From M0108 sp044228795 (GTDB taxonomy: Bacteria; Pseudomonadota; Gammaproteobacteria; Chromatiales; Chromatiaceae), in assembly GCA_044228795.1 (NCBI GenBank), contig JBGAUE010000017.1:1-64000 (forward strand): 64,000 bases of DNA, read 5' to 3'. The notes under the pieces are model-generated. The model saw only the letters and a program-made list of their open reading frames with translations. It was not told the origin of the DNA and searched no databases. Positions 40,204-49,645 of this stretch are shown piece by piece (the stretch's first letter is position 1; each line of letters opens with the position of its first letter). Made by a program: the position numbers and the translations under genes.

Positions 40204-41619
40204 ATGACCATCCGAACCCGTTTCGCCCCGTCTCCCACCGGTTACCTCCATGTCGGCGGTGCCCGGACCGCTCTCTTTTCCTATCTCTTTGCCCGCCGGC
40301 ATGGGGGGCGCTTCATCCTGCGCATCGAGGACACGGATCTGGAGCGATCCACGGCGGAGTCGGTCAACGCCATCCTGGAGGGCATGGCCTGGCTCGGGTT
40401 GGAGTACGATGAGGGCCCCTTCTACCAGACCCACCGCTTCGACCGCTACAACCAGGTCATAGACGAACTCCTGGCCAAGGGCCTGGCCTATCGCTGCGAC
40501 TGTCCCAAGGAACGGCTGGACGCCCTGCGCGAGGAACAGATGGCGGCCAAGCTCAAACCGCGCTACGACGGCCTTTGTCGTCATCGCGACCTGGACCCGA
40601 GCCAGCCCCACGTCATCCGCTTCCGCAACCCGGATACGGGCCAGGTGGTGGTGGACGACCTGATCCGGGGGCCCATGGCCTTCGATAATCGGGAACTGGA
40701 TGACCTCATCATCCGCCGCAGTGATGGGGCCCCCACCTACAACCTGACGGTGGTGGTGGACGACGCCGATATGGCCATCACCAACGTCATCCGCGGCGAC
40801 GACCACATCAATAACACCCCGCGCCAGATCAATATCCTGCGCGCCCTGGGCAAGGAGCCGCCGCATTACGCCCATGTTCCCATGATCCTGGGCGACGATG
40901 GCTCCCGCCTCTCCAAGCGCCATGGCGCCGTCAGCGTGGTGGCCTACCGGGACCAGGGCTATCTGCCCGAGGCCCTGCTCAACTACCTGGTGCGCCTGGG
41001 CTGGTCCCATGGCGATCGGGAGATCTTCTCCCTGGAGGAAATGGTCGAGCTCTTTGACATCGGCCAGGTCAACAAGGCGGCCGCGGCCTTCAACACCGAC
41101 AAACTGGACTGGCTCAACCAGCATTACATCCAACATGCCGATCCCCGGCGCATCGCCCATCTGCTGCGGCCCCATCTGGGGGATCTGGGGATCGATCCCG
41201 CCGTGGGCGCCGACCTGACGGCCGTCGTCGCGGCCCAGGCCGCTCGGGCCAAGACCCTGGTGGAATTGGCGCGCATCAGCGCCTTCGTCTATCGGGATTT
41301 CGACGATTACGAAGAGGGCGCTGCCAAGAAGCACCTGCGCCCGGTGGCGACTGAGCCGCTGGAGCGCCTGCGCGACCGCCTGGACATGCTGGCCCTGGCG
41401 GACTGGGAGCCGGTAACCCTGGAACATACGGTGCACCGGGTGGCCGAGGAGCTGGGGCTGAATTTGGGCAAGGTCGCCCAGCCCCTGCGCGTCGCCCTCG
41501 TCGGCCGCGCCGCCTCGCCGGGCATCGACATCACCCTGAGTCTGGTCGGCAAGGAAGCGACCTTGCGCCGCATCGACCGGGCGCTGGCTTATATCCGCCA
41601 GGGGGCCGCGGTGGTCTGA
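40204..41619 (+). CDS. gltX: Glutamyl-tRNA synthetase
   Basis: 471 aa class I synthetase. HIGH-type motif in RFAPSPTGYLHVGGARTAL; KMSKS-type RLSKRHGAVSV; ILRIEDTD; Zn-binding-like CDCPKE with C-terminal anticodon domain. Charges tRNA-Glu. ATG 40204 matches the family N-terminus MTIRTRFAPSP and the promoter. It ends 61 bases before the carbon-uptake locus, in the same direction. Confidence 0.95.
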   Translation: MTIRTRFAPSPTGYLHVGGARTALFSYLFARRHGGRFILRIEDTDLERSTAESVNAILEGMAWLGLEYDEGPFYQTHRFDRYNQVIDELLAKGLAYRCDCPKERLDALREEQMAAKLKPRYDGLCRHRDLDPSQPHVIRFRNPDTGQVVVDDLIRGPMAFDNRELDDLIIRRSDGAPTYNLTVVVDDADMAITNVIRGDDHINNTPRQINILRALGKEPPHYAHVPMILGDDGSRLSKRHGAVSVVAYRDQGYLPEALLNYLVRLGWSHGDREIFSLEEMVELFDIGQVNKAAAAFNTDKLDWLNQHYIQHADPRRIAHLLRPHLGDLGIDPAVGADLTAVVAAQAARAKTLVELARISAFVYRDFDDYEEGAAKKHLRPVATEPLERLRDRLDMLALADWEPVTLEHTVHRVAEELGLNLGKVAQPLRVALVGRAASPGIDITLSLVGKEATLRRIDRALAYIRQGAAVV

Positions 41620-41680
41620 TGCCCCCCGGGTCCGCCCTGCCGCTGGCATCACCGGCACGCCGCATCGCCAGGTTGCCCGG

Positions 41681-43153
41681 ATGAACGCCATCCCCGTCCT
41701 CAGCATCCTGCTGTTGTTCCCGGTCGTCGGCGCCCTGCTGGTGGGCATGCTGCCGGGTGATCGGATCGCCCTCATCCGCTGGACCGCCATCCTCGTCGCG
41801 CTCCTGACCCTGGTCCTGGCCTGGGGTCTGCTGGGGTGGTTCGACGCCCGGGCGGAAGGCGTCCAATGGTTTGAGCGCTATAGCTGGAATCCCCGCATGG
41901 GCACGGCCATTGCCCTGGGGCTGGATGGATTTTCCTTGCCCCTGGTACTGCTGGCGACCCTCCTGTCCCTGGTCGCCCTCCTGGCCTCGCGCGGCATCCG
42001 GGAGCGGGTCAAGGGCTACTATGCCCTGATGCTGATCCTGGAATCGGCCACCCTCGGCGTCTTCATGGCCCAGGACTGGTCCATCTTCTACGTCTTCTGG
42101 GAACTGGTCCTGATCCCCCTCTTCTTTCTCATCGACGGCTGGGGCGGCAAGAACCGCCATGGCGCGGCGCTGAACTTTGTCCTCTATACCATGGGCGGCT
42201 CCGTCTTCATGCTGATCGCCCTGCTGGTGGTCTTCGATGCCGTGGGCGTCCATTCCTTCGCCATGGCGGACCTGGCCGCGGGCGGGCCGCGCCTGAGCCG
42301 GGAGACCCAGGTCCTGATTTTCCTGGGTCTGCTCGTCGGCTTCGGGGTCAAGATGCCCATCTTCCCCATCCACGGCTGGCTGCCCCTGGCCCACGTCGAG
42401 GCCCCGAGCCCGGTCTCCATTCTGCTCTCGGGCATACTGCTTAAAATGGGCTCCTATGGCCTGATCCGGGCCGCCCAGATGTTGCCTGAGGCGGTGATGG
42501 CGCTCCAGACCCTACTGGTGGTTCTGGCTATGATCAGCCTCCTCTACGGCGGGCTACTGGCCTGGCGCCAGACGGACCTCAAGGCCATGGTGGCCTATTC
42601 CTCCGTGAGCCACATGGGGGTGGTGCTGCTGGGTATCGCCGCCCTCAATGTCGCTGGCCTCACTGGGGCCTTGCTGCAAATGGTGGCCCACGGGCTGGTG
42701 GCGGGGGCCCTCTTCCTGCTCATCGGCCTCCTCTACGAGCGCACCCATACCCGGGAGATTGGCCATTACAGCTCCCTGGTGCGGGTCATGCCGCGCTTTG
42801 CCTTCTTCACCATTCTCGCCTTCGTTGCCGCCGTTGGCCTGCCGGGGACGGCGGGCTTCATCGCCGAACTCCATGCCCTGATCGGCGGGTTCCAGGTCTG
42901 GGGTGGCTGGGTGGCGATTCTTAGCCTGGGCGTCCTCATCAGCGCCGCCTACGCCATCCGCACCGTCGGTCGTCTCTTTACGGGGCCCGTGCGCCCGGAG
43001 ATGGGGGGGGTGCCGGACCTGGGGCCGACGGAATTACTGGCCGCCGGCGTACTCACCGCCGGTTTCTTGCTGCTGGGCCTCTTTCCCGCCGCCATCCTGC
43101 AGCTCGTGGGGGCCAGCGTCGCCCGTTTCGGCGCCGTCCTCGCGGCCTCCTAA
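41681..43153 (+). CDS. NuoM/MrpD-like proton-conducting subunit of the DabA locus
   Basis: 490 aa, 14 TM helices expected (Proton_antipo_M). All hallmark ion-path residues of NuoM are present: TM5 Glu E141 (VFWELVLIP), TM7 Lys K224 (GVKMPIFPIHGWLP), TM8 Lys K255 (LLKMGSYG) and TM12 Glu E396 (GTAGFIAEL). It is not part of a nuo operon; its stop is followed after 13 bases by the DUF2309 gene. It is probably a functional proton channel that powers inorganic-carbon uptake. Confidence 0.85.
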   Translation: MNAIPVLSILLLFPVVGALLVGMLPGDRIALIRWTAILVALLTLVLAWGLLGWFDARAEGVQWFERYSWNPRMGTAIALGLDGFSLPLVLLATLLSLVALLASRGIRERVKGYYALMLILESATLGVFMAQDWSIFYVFWELVLIPLFFLIDGWGGKNRHGAALNFVLYTMGGSVFMLIALLVVFDAVGVHSFAMADLAAGGPRLSRETQVLIFLGLLVGFGVKMPIFPIHGWLPLAHVEAPSPVSILLSGILLKMGSYGLIRAAQMLPEAVMALQTLLVVLAMISLLYGGLLAWRQTDLKAMVAYSSVSHMGVVLLGIAALNVAGLTGALLQMVAHGLVAGALFLLIGLLYERTHTREIGHYSSLVRVMPRFAFFTILAFVAAVGLPGTAGFIAELHALIGGFQVWGGWVAILSLGVLISAAYAIRTVGRLFTGPVRPEMGGVPDLGPTELLAAGVLTAGFLLLGLFPAAILQLVGASVARFGAVLAAS

Positions 43154-43166
43154 AGGGGATCGCACC

Positions 43167-46100
43167 TTGTCACATTCGCCTTCAGTATCCAGGGCGGAGC
43201 CCGAGACCGACAACCGCGCGCGCATCCTGGCCGCCATCGAGCATTTGGATCACGTCCTGCCCGGTCAGGCCCCGCTCCAGGATTTTGTCCACCACAACAC
43301 CCTCCACGGCTTCCAGCATCTGCCCTTTCCCGAGGCCCTGGCCCAGGCCCATCGCCTGAACGGCGCCGCGGGCTATCCGAGCCCAGAGCAATTCCGCGCC
43401 TACTATCGTCGGGGCCGCGTCGAGCAGCGGGATCTGGTGCAGGTCCTGGACGGGGAAACGGCCTTGGACCCCGGCGAACACCTCTTCACGACCCCGACGA
43501 GTCCAGTCGGGCGCCACGACATCTACCTGCTGGCCCTGCTTCACCCCCTGGAGCCCATCGCCAATAACCAGTTGGCCTGGGAACTCGAGGAGATGGGCGC
43601 CCTGGAGCGTTTTCAGGCGGATGTCCCCCCCGAAATGCGCGCCCGGCTGCTGGCCGCCAGTGGCCTGGGCGAGCAGGAGAGCATCGCCGATCTGTGGAGC
43701 GCCTGTCTGGAACGACTGGACCTGAGCTGGTATCAGATCCATCCCGAGGAACTGGTGGACCTGACCCCGGAACGCCTGGAGGCCATGCAGGCGGAGTTGC
43801 AGGGGGAGGGGGCCAGCGATGGCGCCCATCACCTGCTACAGCGGCGGATCAGCCGCCTGGTGCGTGACGAACTCAGGGCGCTGATGGAGCGGGTTGGCCG
43901 GGATCTCACCCTGACCGGCCTCCTGCGGTTGCTGGCGGGTCGCGATTTGCTGGACGAGATCCGTCCCTATCTCATCCGACAACTGGCCAACTTCCTCGAC
44001 CAGGGCCTGGCCGCCTGGCACCCGGTCGACCGGGACGCGGGGTTTTATGCCTGCTGGCGGCGACTGGCTCAAGTCACTCCGGGCTGGCGGCTGCTGGGGC
44101 TGGAGGACTGGACCCGGGATCTCGACGACCTGCCCGAGGATCCCCTGGAGGCCCTGATGGCGGAACTGGAGGGCCTGGGGCTGCCGCCCGACCGATGGCC
44201 CGGCTATCTGGAGCGCCTGGCCCTGGAGTTACCCGGCTGGTCCGGCATCTGGCTGTGGCGCCACCGGCATCCGGACTACAAGGGCTGGGGTCAGCCGGTG
44301 GGCATGCTGGATTATCTGGCGGTCCGTCTCATCCTGGAGCGCCTTCATTGCCGGCGCCTCTGCGCCGAGGAGTGGGAGATAGCGCCCAACCTCGGGGTCC
44401 TGAGGGAGCATTTCGGCAACCACCCCGCGGAATTCCTGGTGCGCTGGTCCCTGTTCAGCGGGCCCCTGCCGGAATATCTGGCCAGCCGCGCCCAGCGCCT
44501 GGTAAGGTCCCGGCAGGATACCCTGGAACAGGCCCGGCCCGAGCATTGGCACCCCCTGGCGCAACTCATCTGGGCCTGGCGCTGGAGCCCCGCGGCGGCG
44601 CGGCTGGGCCGTGATCTCTTTCATCGCGCCTGGCCCCTCTTCCGGCTGGCCCAGCATCTGGGGATGTCGGGCGCGGCCCTGCGGGGGCTGGACCCAGGCC
44701 GGCTCCCCCTCATTTTCGAGTGCCTCGATCGCCTGGACGAGGGGACCGCCGGCTTCATCTGGCTGCGCGCCTTCGAGAACCATTACCGGGACCAGATCTT
44801 TAATGCCCTCGTCAATAATCAGGGACGGGGGCGCTGGCACAACCGGAACCGTCGCCCCTCCGCGCAACTGGTTTTCTGCATGGATGACCGGGAGGAGGGC
44901 CTGCGTCGGCATTTGGAGGAGGTCGATCCGGGCGTGGAGACCCTGGGGGCCGCCGCCCACTTTGGCGTCTCCCACTGGTGGCAGGGCCTGGACGATGAGT
45001 CGGCCACCGCCCTCTGCCCCGTGGTCCTGACGCCCTCCCATCGGGTGCGGGAAGTGGCCCGAACCGGAGCGGCGGACCTGCTGGCCCGTCATCGCCGCCG
45101 GCGCGGCTGGCGGTTGTGGCTGCGTGACCTCCTGCATCAGGAACTCCGCCGTAACCTGGTGACCTCGACCCTGGGCATCCTGCTGGCCGCGCCGGCGGCG
45201 ACCCTGGCCTTGGTGGGTAAGGTGGCCGCCCCCCGGCGTTTTGGCGAGTGGGCCGGGCGACTGCGGCGTGATTTCGACTTGAGTGTCCCCACGGAATTGG
45301 CCGCAACGGTGGATGCCTGCCAGGGCGACCCCAGTCCGGATAATGTCCAGCCCGGTTTCGTGACCGCCGAACAGGCGCAACGGGTGGGGGACCTCCTGAG
45401 AGTCATGGGCCTGGATACCGGCTTTGCCCCCCTGGTAGTCATCATGGGCCATGGCTCGGACAGCGATAACAACCCCCACCTCGCCGCCTATGACTGCGGG
45501 GCCTGCAGCGGCAACCACAGCGGCCCCAACGCGCGGCTCTTCGCCGCCATGGCTAACCGGCCCGAGACCCGCGCCCGGCTGCGTGAGCAGGGCCTGGATA
45601 TCCCCGAGGACTGCTGGTTCCTGGGGGCCGAGCACAACACCTGCAGCGAGGCCATCCTCTGGTACGATCTGGATCGGCTCCCCGTCGCGAGGGTGGGCGA
45701 CTTCCAGCGGTTGGAGACCAGCCTGGGGAAGGCGGTCGGTCTCCATGCCCAGGAGCGCTGTCGCAAGTTCTTTTCCGCGCCAGCCCAGCCAACACCGGAC
45801 CAGGCCCTGGCCCACGTCAGGGGGCGCGGGCTGGACTTCAGTCAGGCGCGGCCGGAACTTGGCCACGCCACTAACGCCTGTGCCTTTATCGGCCGACGCG
45901 CCATGAGCCAAGGCGTTTTTTTCGATCGCCGGGCCTTTCTCATCTCTTACGATGCGACCAGGGATCCGGATGGCACCCTGCTGGAACCCCTACTGCTTGC
46001 CAACGGGCCCGTGGGGGCCGGCATCAGCCTGGAGTATTACTTCTCGACCGTGGACAACGAGCGTTATGGGGCGGGCTCTAAAATCACCCATAACGTCGCC

Positions 46101-46448
46101 GGCTTCTTCGGGGTTATGGACGGAGCCAGTTCCGATCTACGTACCGGTCTCCCCCGGCAGATGATCGAGATTCATGAGGCCATGCGGCTGCTGGTGATCG
46201 TGGAGGCCAAGACCCAAGTCTTGACGGCCATTTGTGAGCGCCAGCCACCCCTCCAGGAATTGATCGGCAATGGCTGGTTACTGCTCGCCGCCAAGGACCC
46301 GGATGCCCCCGAGATCCGGATCTTCGATCCGGCCCAGGGTTGGTTCGAATGGCAGAGCCCAGGCCGGCCCTTGCCGAGGGTTTTGCGCTCCTCGGCCCAC
46401 TTTATGGGCTGCATGGCACCCCTGGACCCTATTCTGATTGGCGATTGA
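43167..46448 (+). CDS. dabA: DabA (DUF2309) inorganic carbon transporter subunit, long form
   Basis: 1093 aa. Beta-carbonic-anhydrase-like subunit of the DAB CO2-hydration/uptake complex. Predicted Zn ligands and Asp: C571 and D573 (VFCMDDREEG, with R575), H762 (IMGHGSDSD) and C777 (AAYDCGACSGNH). H-to-C spacing (15) equals that recalled for Halothiobacillus DabA2 (H524-C539), but the site lies about 220 residues further in, so the N-terminal part is enlarged. N-terminal HHNTLHGFQHLPF is typical of DUF2309. TTG 43167 follows AAAGGGGAT by 6-8 bases; the frame is open further upstream only inside the preceding gene. Confidence 0.9.
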   Translation: MSHSPSVSRAEPETDNRARILAAIEHLDHVLPGQAPLQDFVHHNTLHGFQHLPFPEALAQAHRLNGAAGYPSPEQFRAYYRRGRVEQRDLVQVLDGETALDPGEHLFTTPTSPVGRHDIYLLALLHPLEPIANNQLAWELEEMGALERFQADVPPEMRARLLAASGLGEQESIADLWSACLERLDLSWYQIHPEELVDLTPERLEAMQAELQGEGASDGAHHLLQRRISRLVRDELRALMERVGRDLTLTGLLRLLAGRDLLDEIRPYLIRQLANFLDQGLAAWHPVDRDAGFYACWRRLAQVTPGWRLLGLEDWTRDLDDLPEDPLEALMAELEGLGLPPDRWPGYLERLALELPGWSGIWLWRHRHPDYKGWGQPVGMLDYLAVRLILERLHCRRLCAEEWEIAPNLGVLREHFGNHPAEFLVRWSLFSGPLPEYLASRAQRLVRSRQDTLEQARPEHWHPLAQLIWAWRWSPAAARLGRDLFHRAWPLFRLAQHLGMSGAALRGLDPGRLPLIFECLDRLDEGTAGFIWLRAFENHYRDQIFNALVNNQGRGRWHNRNRRPSAQLVFCMDDREEGLRRHLEEVDPGVETLGAAAHFGVSHWWQGLDDESATALCPVVLTPSHRVREVARTGAADLLARHRRRRGWRLWLRDLLHQELRRNLVTSTLGILLAAPAATLALVGKVAAPRRFGEWAGRLRRDFDLSVPTELAATVDACQGDPSPDNVQPGFVTAEQAQRVGDLLRVMGLDTGFAPLVVIMGHGSDSDNNPHLAAYDCGACSGNHSGPNARLFAAMANRPETRARLREQGLDIPEDCWFLGAEHNTCSEAILWYDLDRLPVARVGDFQRLETSLGKAVGLHAQERCRKFFSAPAQPTPDQALAHVRGRGLDFSQARPELGHATNACAFIGRRAMSQGVFFDRRAFLISYDATRDPDGTLLEPLLLANGPVGAGISLEYYFSTVDNERYGAGSKITHNVAGFFGVMDGASSDLRTGLPRQMIEIHEAMRLLVIVEAKTQVLTAICERQPPLQELIGNGWLLLAAKDPDAPEIRIFDPAQGWFEWQSPGRPLPRVLRSSAHFMGCMAPLDPILIGD

Positions 46449-46459
46449 TCCTGATCTCT

Positions 46460-48004
46460 ATGTTCGCATTGGCCTGGCTGATACCCCTCTTGCCCCTGCT
46501 GGCCGCCACCTGGATCGCCGGCGCCTATATCCTCCTGGGTAACCGGGGAGAGGCGGGGGAGCGCTGGACCGGGCGGGTCGCGGCCGGGGCGGCCGCCCTG
46601 TCCCTCGGTCTGGTGGTCCTGACCGGGATTCAGGCCCTGGTGATGGGCGCGCCCGGTCAGGTCCGGGTCGGGTCCTGGCTGGTCAGCGGGGACTTGCGGG
46701 TGGATATCGCCTTCACCCTGGACAGCCTGGGGCTCGCGCTGCTTCTGCTGGTGGCCTTTGTGGCCTTGATCACCCTGCGTTTCTCGGTGAATTATCTGCA
46801 CCGGGAGGCGGGTTTCACACGCTTTTTCCTGCTCCTGTCGCTCTTCATGGGGGCCATGGAGTTGATCGTCATGGCGGGCAATGCCGTGTTGGTCTTCATC
46901 GGCTGGGAGTTGGCGGGTGTGGCCTCCTATCTGCTGATCGCCTATAACTTCGAGCGCCCCTTGGCAGTCACTAACGCCCAGCGCGCCTTCATCGCGAATC
47001 GCATCGGTGATGCGGGTTTTTTGCTGGGGATCTCCTTCGCCTATCTCTGGATGGGGGGCAGCGATTGGCCCCTCCGGCCTGATCAGGCTTTGGACCCGAT
47101 CAAGGGGGATTTGATCGCCCTGGCCTTCCTGCTGCCGGCCCTGGCCAAGTCGGCGCAACTGCCCTTTGCCCCCTGGGTCGCCCGCGCCATGGAGGGACCC
47201 ACCCCCTCCAGCGCCATCTTTTATGGCGCACTCATGGTCCATGCCGGGGTTTACCTGCTCATCCGTCTGGAGCCCTTGCTGGAGACGTCCCCGGCCATCT
47301 CCAGCCTGATAGCCTTGCTGGGTGCCCTCACGGCCCTCTATGGCTGGCTGGTGGGTCTGGCGCGGACGGACGTTAAGAGTTCCCTCATGTTCTCGACCAC
47401 GGCCCAGGTGGGCCTCATGTTTCTCTGGATCGGCCTGGGGTGGTACAGCCTGGCGGCCTGGCATCTGGCCCTGCACGCCCTCTGGCGGACCTATCAGTTT
47501 CTGCATGCCCCAGCCCTGATGCAGCGCATCAGCCGGCCCGCGCGGCCGGTCCCCGCCTGGCTGGCGAATCGGCGCGGTCTGCAAGAGGCGGCCCTGCAGG
47601 GGTTTTGGCTCGATGCCCTGGCAGACGCCTTCCTGGCGCGGCCGGCCCAGGCCATGGCCCGCGACGTCATGGATCTGGACGGCAAGGTGGTCAGTCGTAT
47701 CGTCGGCCTGCCTGGCCAGGCCCTCGAACTCTCCTCTCTGGGCACCTCGCCGGACGGGGAGGAGGGCTGGCTCAGGGCGGAGGAGACGATCGTCCGCGGC
47801 CGGGGTCTGCTGGGAAGAAGCCTGGAGCGGGTGGCGAACACCCTCTTCTGGTTCGAGCAACGCCTGGTGCTGCGCGGTGGCGGGCAAGGGTTGCTGGAGG
47901 CTATCCACCGCCTGGGCGACCAGGTCAACCAGGTCGAGGATCTGCTCGCCCGGCCTCGCTACCTCGTCCTCATGATTCTCGCCACCTTCGCGGTCATTCT
48001 CTGA
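46460..48004 (+). CDS. dabB: NuoL/DabB-like subunit retaining a NuoL lateral-helix tail
   Basis: 514 aa. NuoL-type core with E140 (FIGWELAGVASYLL), K220 (LPALAKSAQLPF) and the GPTPSSAIFYGALMVHAG segment. The later Lys of HAxFKA in NuoL/DabB is replaced by R333 (HALWRTYQFL). After about residue 340 the usual TM13-15 region is shortened. The tail has the NuoL-like order FWLDALADAFLARP, DLDGKVVSRIVGLPG, a long amphipathic helix, then a final TM (RYLVLMILATFAVIL), as in the lateral helix that straps complex I subunits together. ATG 46460 is 11 bases after dabA. Confidence 0.8.
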   Translation: MFALAWLIPLLPLLAATWIAGAYILLGNRGEAGERWTGRVAAGAAALSLGLVVLTGIQALVMGAPGQVRVGSWLVSGDLRVDIAFTLDSLGLALLLLVAFVALITLRFSVNYLHREAGFTRFFLLLSLFMGAMELIVMAGNAVLVFIGWELAGVASYLLIAYNFERPLAVTNAQRAFIANRIGDAGFLLGISFAYLWMGGSDWPLRPDQALDPIKGDLIALAFLLPALAKSAQLPFAPWVARAMEGPTPSSAIFYGALMVHAGVYLLIRLEPLLETSPAISSLIALLGALTALYGWLVGLARTDVKSSLMFSTTAQVGLMFLWIGLGWYSLAAWHLALHALWRTYQFLHAPALMQRISRPARPVPAWLANRRGLQEAALQGFWLDALADAFLARPAQAMARDVMDLDGKVVSRIVGLPGQALELSSLGTSPDGEEGWLRAEETIVRGRGLLGRSLERVANTLFWFEQRLVLRGGGQGLLEAIHRLGDQVNQVEDLLARPRYLVLMILATFAVIL

Positions 48005-48005
48005 A

Positions 48006-49514
48006 ATGAACCCGATCGCCATTCCCTGGGATAGCCCAGCCGCCTGGCCGCTGCTGGGGGTCTTGCAACTCCTGCCCCTGCTGGGGGCCCTGGTGGTGCT
48101 GGCCCTGCGCCGCGGGTCCCTGGCGACCTTCGCCGGGGTCATCCTGGCCAGCTTCGAACTGCTGCTGGCCATGCTCCTCTATCGAGGCTATGACCCTACT
48201 GATGCCGCCATGCAGTTCGCCGAGCACTGGCATCTGCTAGGTCTGTGGGATTACCACGCGGCCGTGGATGGTGTGAGCATCCTCTTTATCCTGCTGACGG
48301 CCCTTATCATCCTGTTGGTGTCCCTCTATGGGCCTGTGCGCGGCCTGGGGCCACCCTGGCGGCTAATGGCACTGATTCTGGCCATCGAATCCAGCCTGAT
48401 GCTGATGTTCACGACTCTGAATCTGTTATGGTTTGTGTTCGCCTCCGCCATCCAGACGGGCCTCGTCGGGCTCCTGCTGAAGTTTTGGGCGACCTCGTCC
48501 CTTATAGACCAGGCCATCAAAACCTATATCAAGTTCATGGGCATGGGCCTGGTTCTGCTGCTGTCCGGCACCCTGATTCTGGGCTGGGGCCATACCCACA
48601 TCAGTAGCGGTGGCTGGACCTTCGATCTCCTGGAACTCCATCGGGCGGGGGTGGGCCGGGAATTCCAGACCCTGGTCTTTTACCTGCTTTTCTACGGGCT
48701 GGCCATTCGTACCCCGCTCTTTCCCATGCACGGCTGGCTGCCCCAAGTGGCCGAGCATGGTAATATCGCCGTGGCTCCGACCTTGCTCCTGGGACTCAAG
48801 ATCGGCATCTATGGCCTGTTCCGCTTCGTCCTGCCCCTCGTGCCTGAGGCGGTGCAGTATTGGCAGCCATTCGTGGTTGCCTTCGCCGTGGTCGGTATCT
48901 TCTATGCCGCCCTGCTTGCCATGGTGCAGGAGAACCTGCGCCGGCTCTTGGCCTTCGCCGTCGTCTCTCATACCAGCCTCATTGTCCTTGGCCTCTTCAC
49001 CCTGGATCATCAGGCCTTTCAGGGTAGCATCATGCTGGCCGTAACCTTCGGATTGGCGGTGGCAGCCCTGCTCTTTATGACCGGTCTGGTCTATCGCCGG
49101 ACAAAAACGACCCTACTCAGCGAGCTGGGTGGCTTGTTCGACCAGATCCCCTTCGTCGGCATCGCCTTTCTGGTGGCGGGCCTGTCCATCATCGGCATGC
49201 CGGGAACGCCGGGCTTCGACGCTGCCCATCTGGTCCTGGAGGCAGCTATCGCCCGGTTTGGCGGTCTGCTGACCATCGCCGCCGCTCTGGGGAATCTGCT
49301 GGCGGCGGGCTTTCTGCTCTGGGCCTTCCAACGGGCCTTCCTGGGGCCCTGCCCAGAGGGCCAGGCCCCGGTGGCGCCCCTGGGCCTGGCGGAGTGGCTG
49401 GTATCCGGAGCCGTCATCGCCGTGCTTCTGGGGGTGGGCTTCTACTCCCATCCCTGGCTGGAGTTGATCGATGTGCCCCTCGCGGCCTTGAGCGCCCACT
49501 ATGCCCAGCCCTGA
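48006..49514 (+). CDS. Divergent NuoM-like subunit lacking key ion-path acids
   Basis: 502 aa, about 14 TM. Still recognisable by IRTPLFPMHGWLPQVAEHG and VSHTSLIVLGL. By alignment with the first NuoM-like protein (same numbering), the TM5 Glu is S147 (FVFASAIQ), the TM7 Lys is R225 and the TM12 Glu is missing (GTPGFDAAHL); TM8 K255 remains. It probably has a structural or modified translocation role. It begins 1 base after the NuoL-like stop, so the two are coupled. Confidence 0.8.
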   Translation: MNPIAIPWDSPAAWPLLGVLQLLPLLGALVVLALRRGSLATFAGVILASFELLLAMLLYRGYDPTDAAMQFAEHWHLLGLWDYHAAVDGVSILFILLTALIILLVSLYGPVRGLGPPWRLMALILAIESSLMLMFTTLNLLWFVFASAIQTGLVGLLLKFWATSSLIDQAIKTYIKFMGMGLVLLLSGTLILGWGHTHISSGGWTFDLLELHRAGVGREFQTLVFYLLFYGLAIRTPLFPMHGWLPQVAEHGNIAVAPTLLLGLKIGIYGLFRFVLPLVPEAVQYWQPFVVAFAVVGIFYAALLAMVQENLRRLLAFAVVSHTSLIVLGLFTLDHQAFQGSIMLAVTFGLAVAALLFMTGLVYRRTKTTLLSELGGLFDQIPFVGIAFLVAGLSIIGMPGTPGFDAAHLVLEAAIARFGGLLTIAAALGNLLAAGFLLWAFQRAFLGPCPEGQAPVAPLGLAEWLVSGAVIAVLLGVGFYSHPWLELIDVPLAALSAHYAQP

Positions 49515-49645
49515 AGTTTTGATGATCGACCGCAGCTGGCCTTTGGCACCCCTTTGTTCATGGCAACCGGTTGCCAGGCGTCGTGGCCTAAGGGAGACGT
49601 CCTTCGGACCCGCTGGGAGACACCCCCCGGAGATAGAGGTCAACC

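Noticed and set aside
39859..41790. 643-codon open frame antisense to gltX
   Set aside because: Antisense shadow of gltX with no recognisable domain.
42903..43166. Extension of dabA by 88 codons upstream of the TTG
   Set aside because: Lies entirely inside the NuoM-like gene, and its translation is Ser/Pro/Arg-rich nonsense; the TTG has a good ribosome site.
46172..48172. 666-codon open frame antisense to the NuoL-like gene, and the 560-codon one at 44229-45911 antisense to dabA
   Set aside because: Low-complexity Gln/Gly/Pro-rich translations typical of the opposite strand of hydrophobic, high-GC genes.
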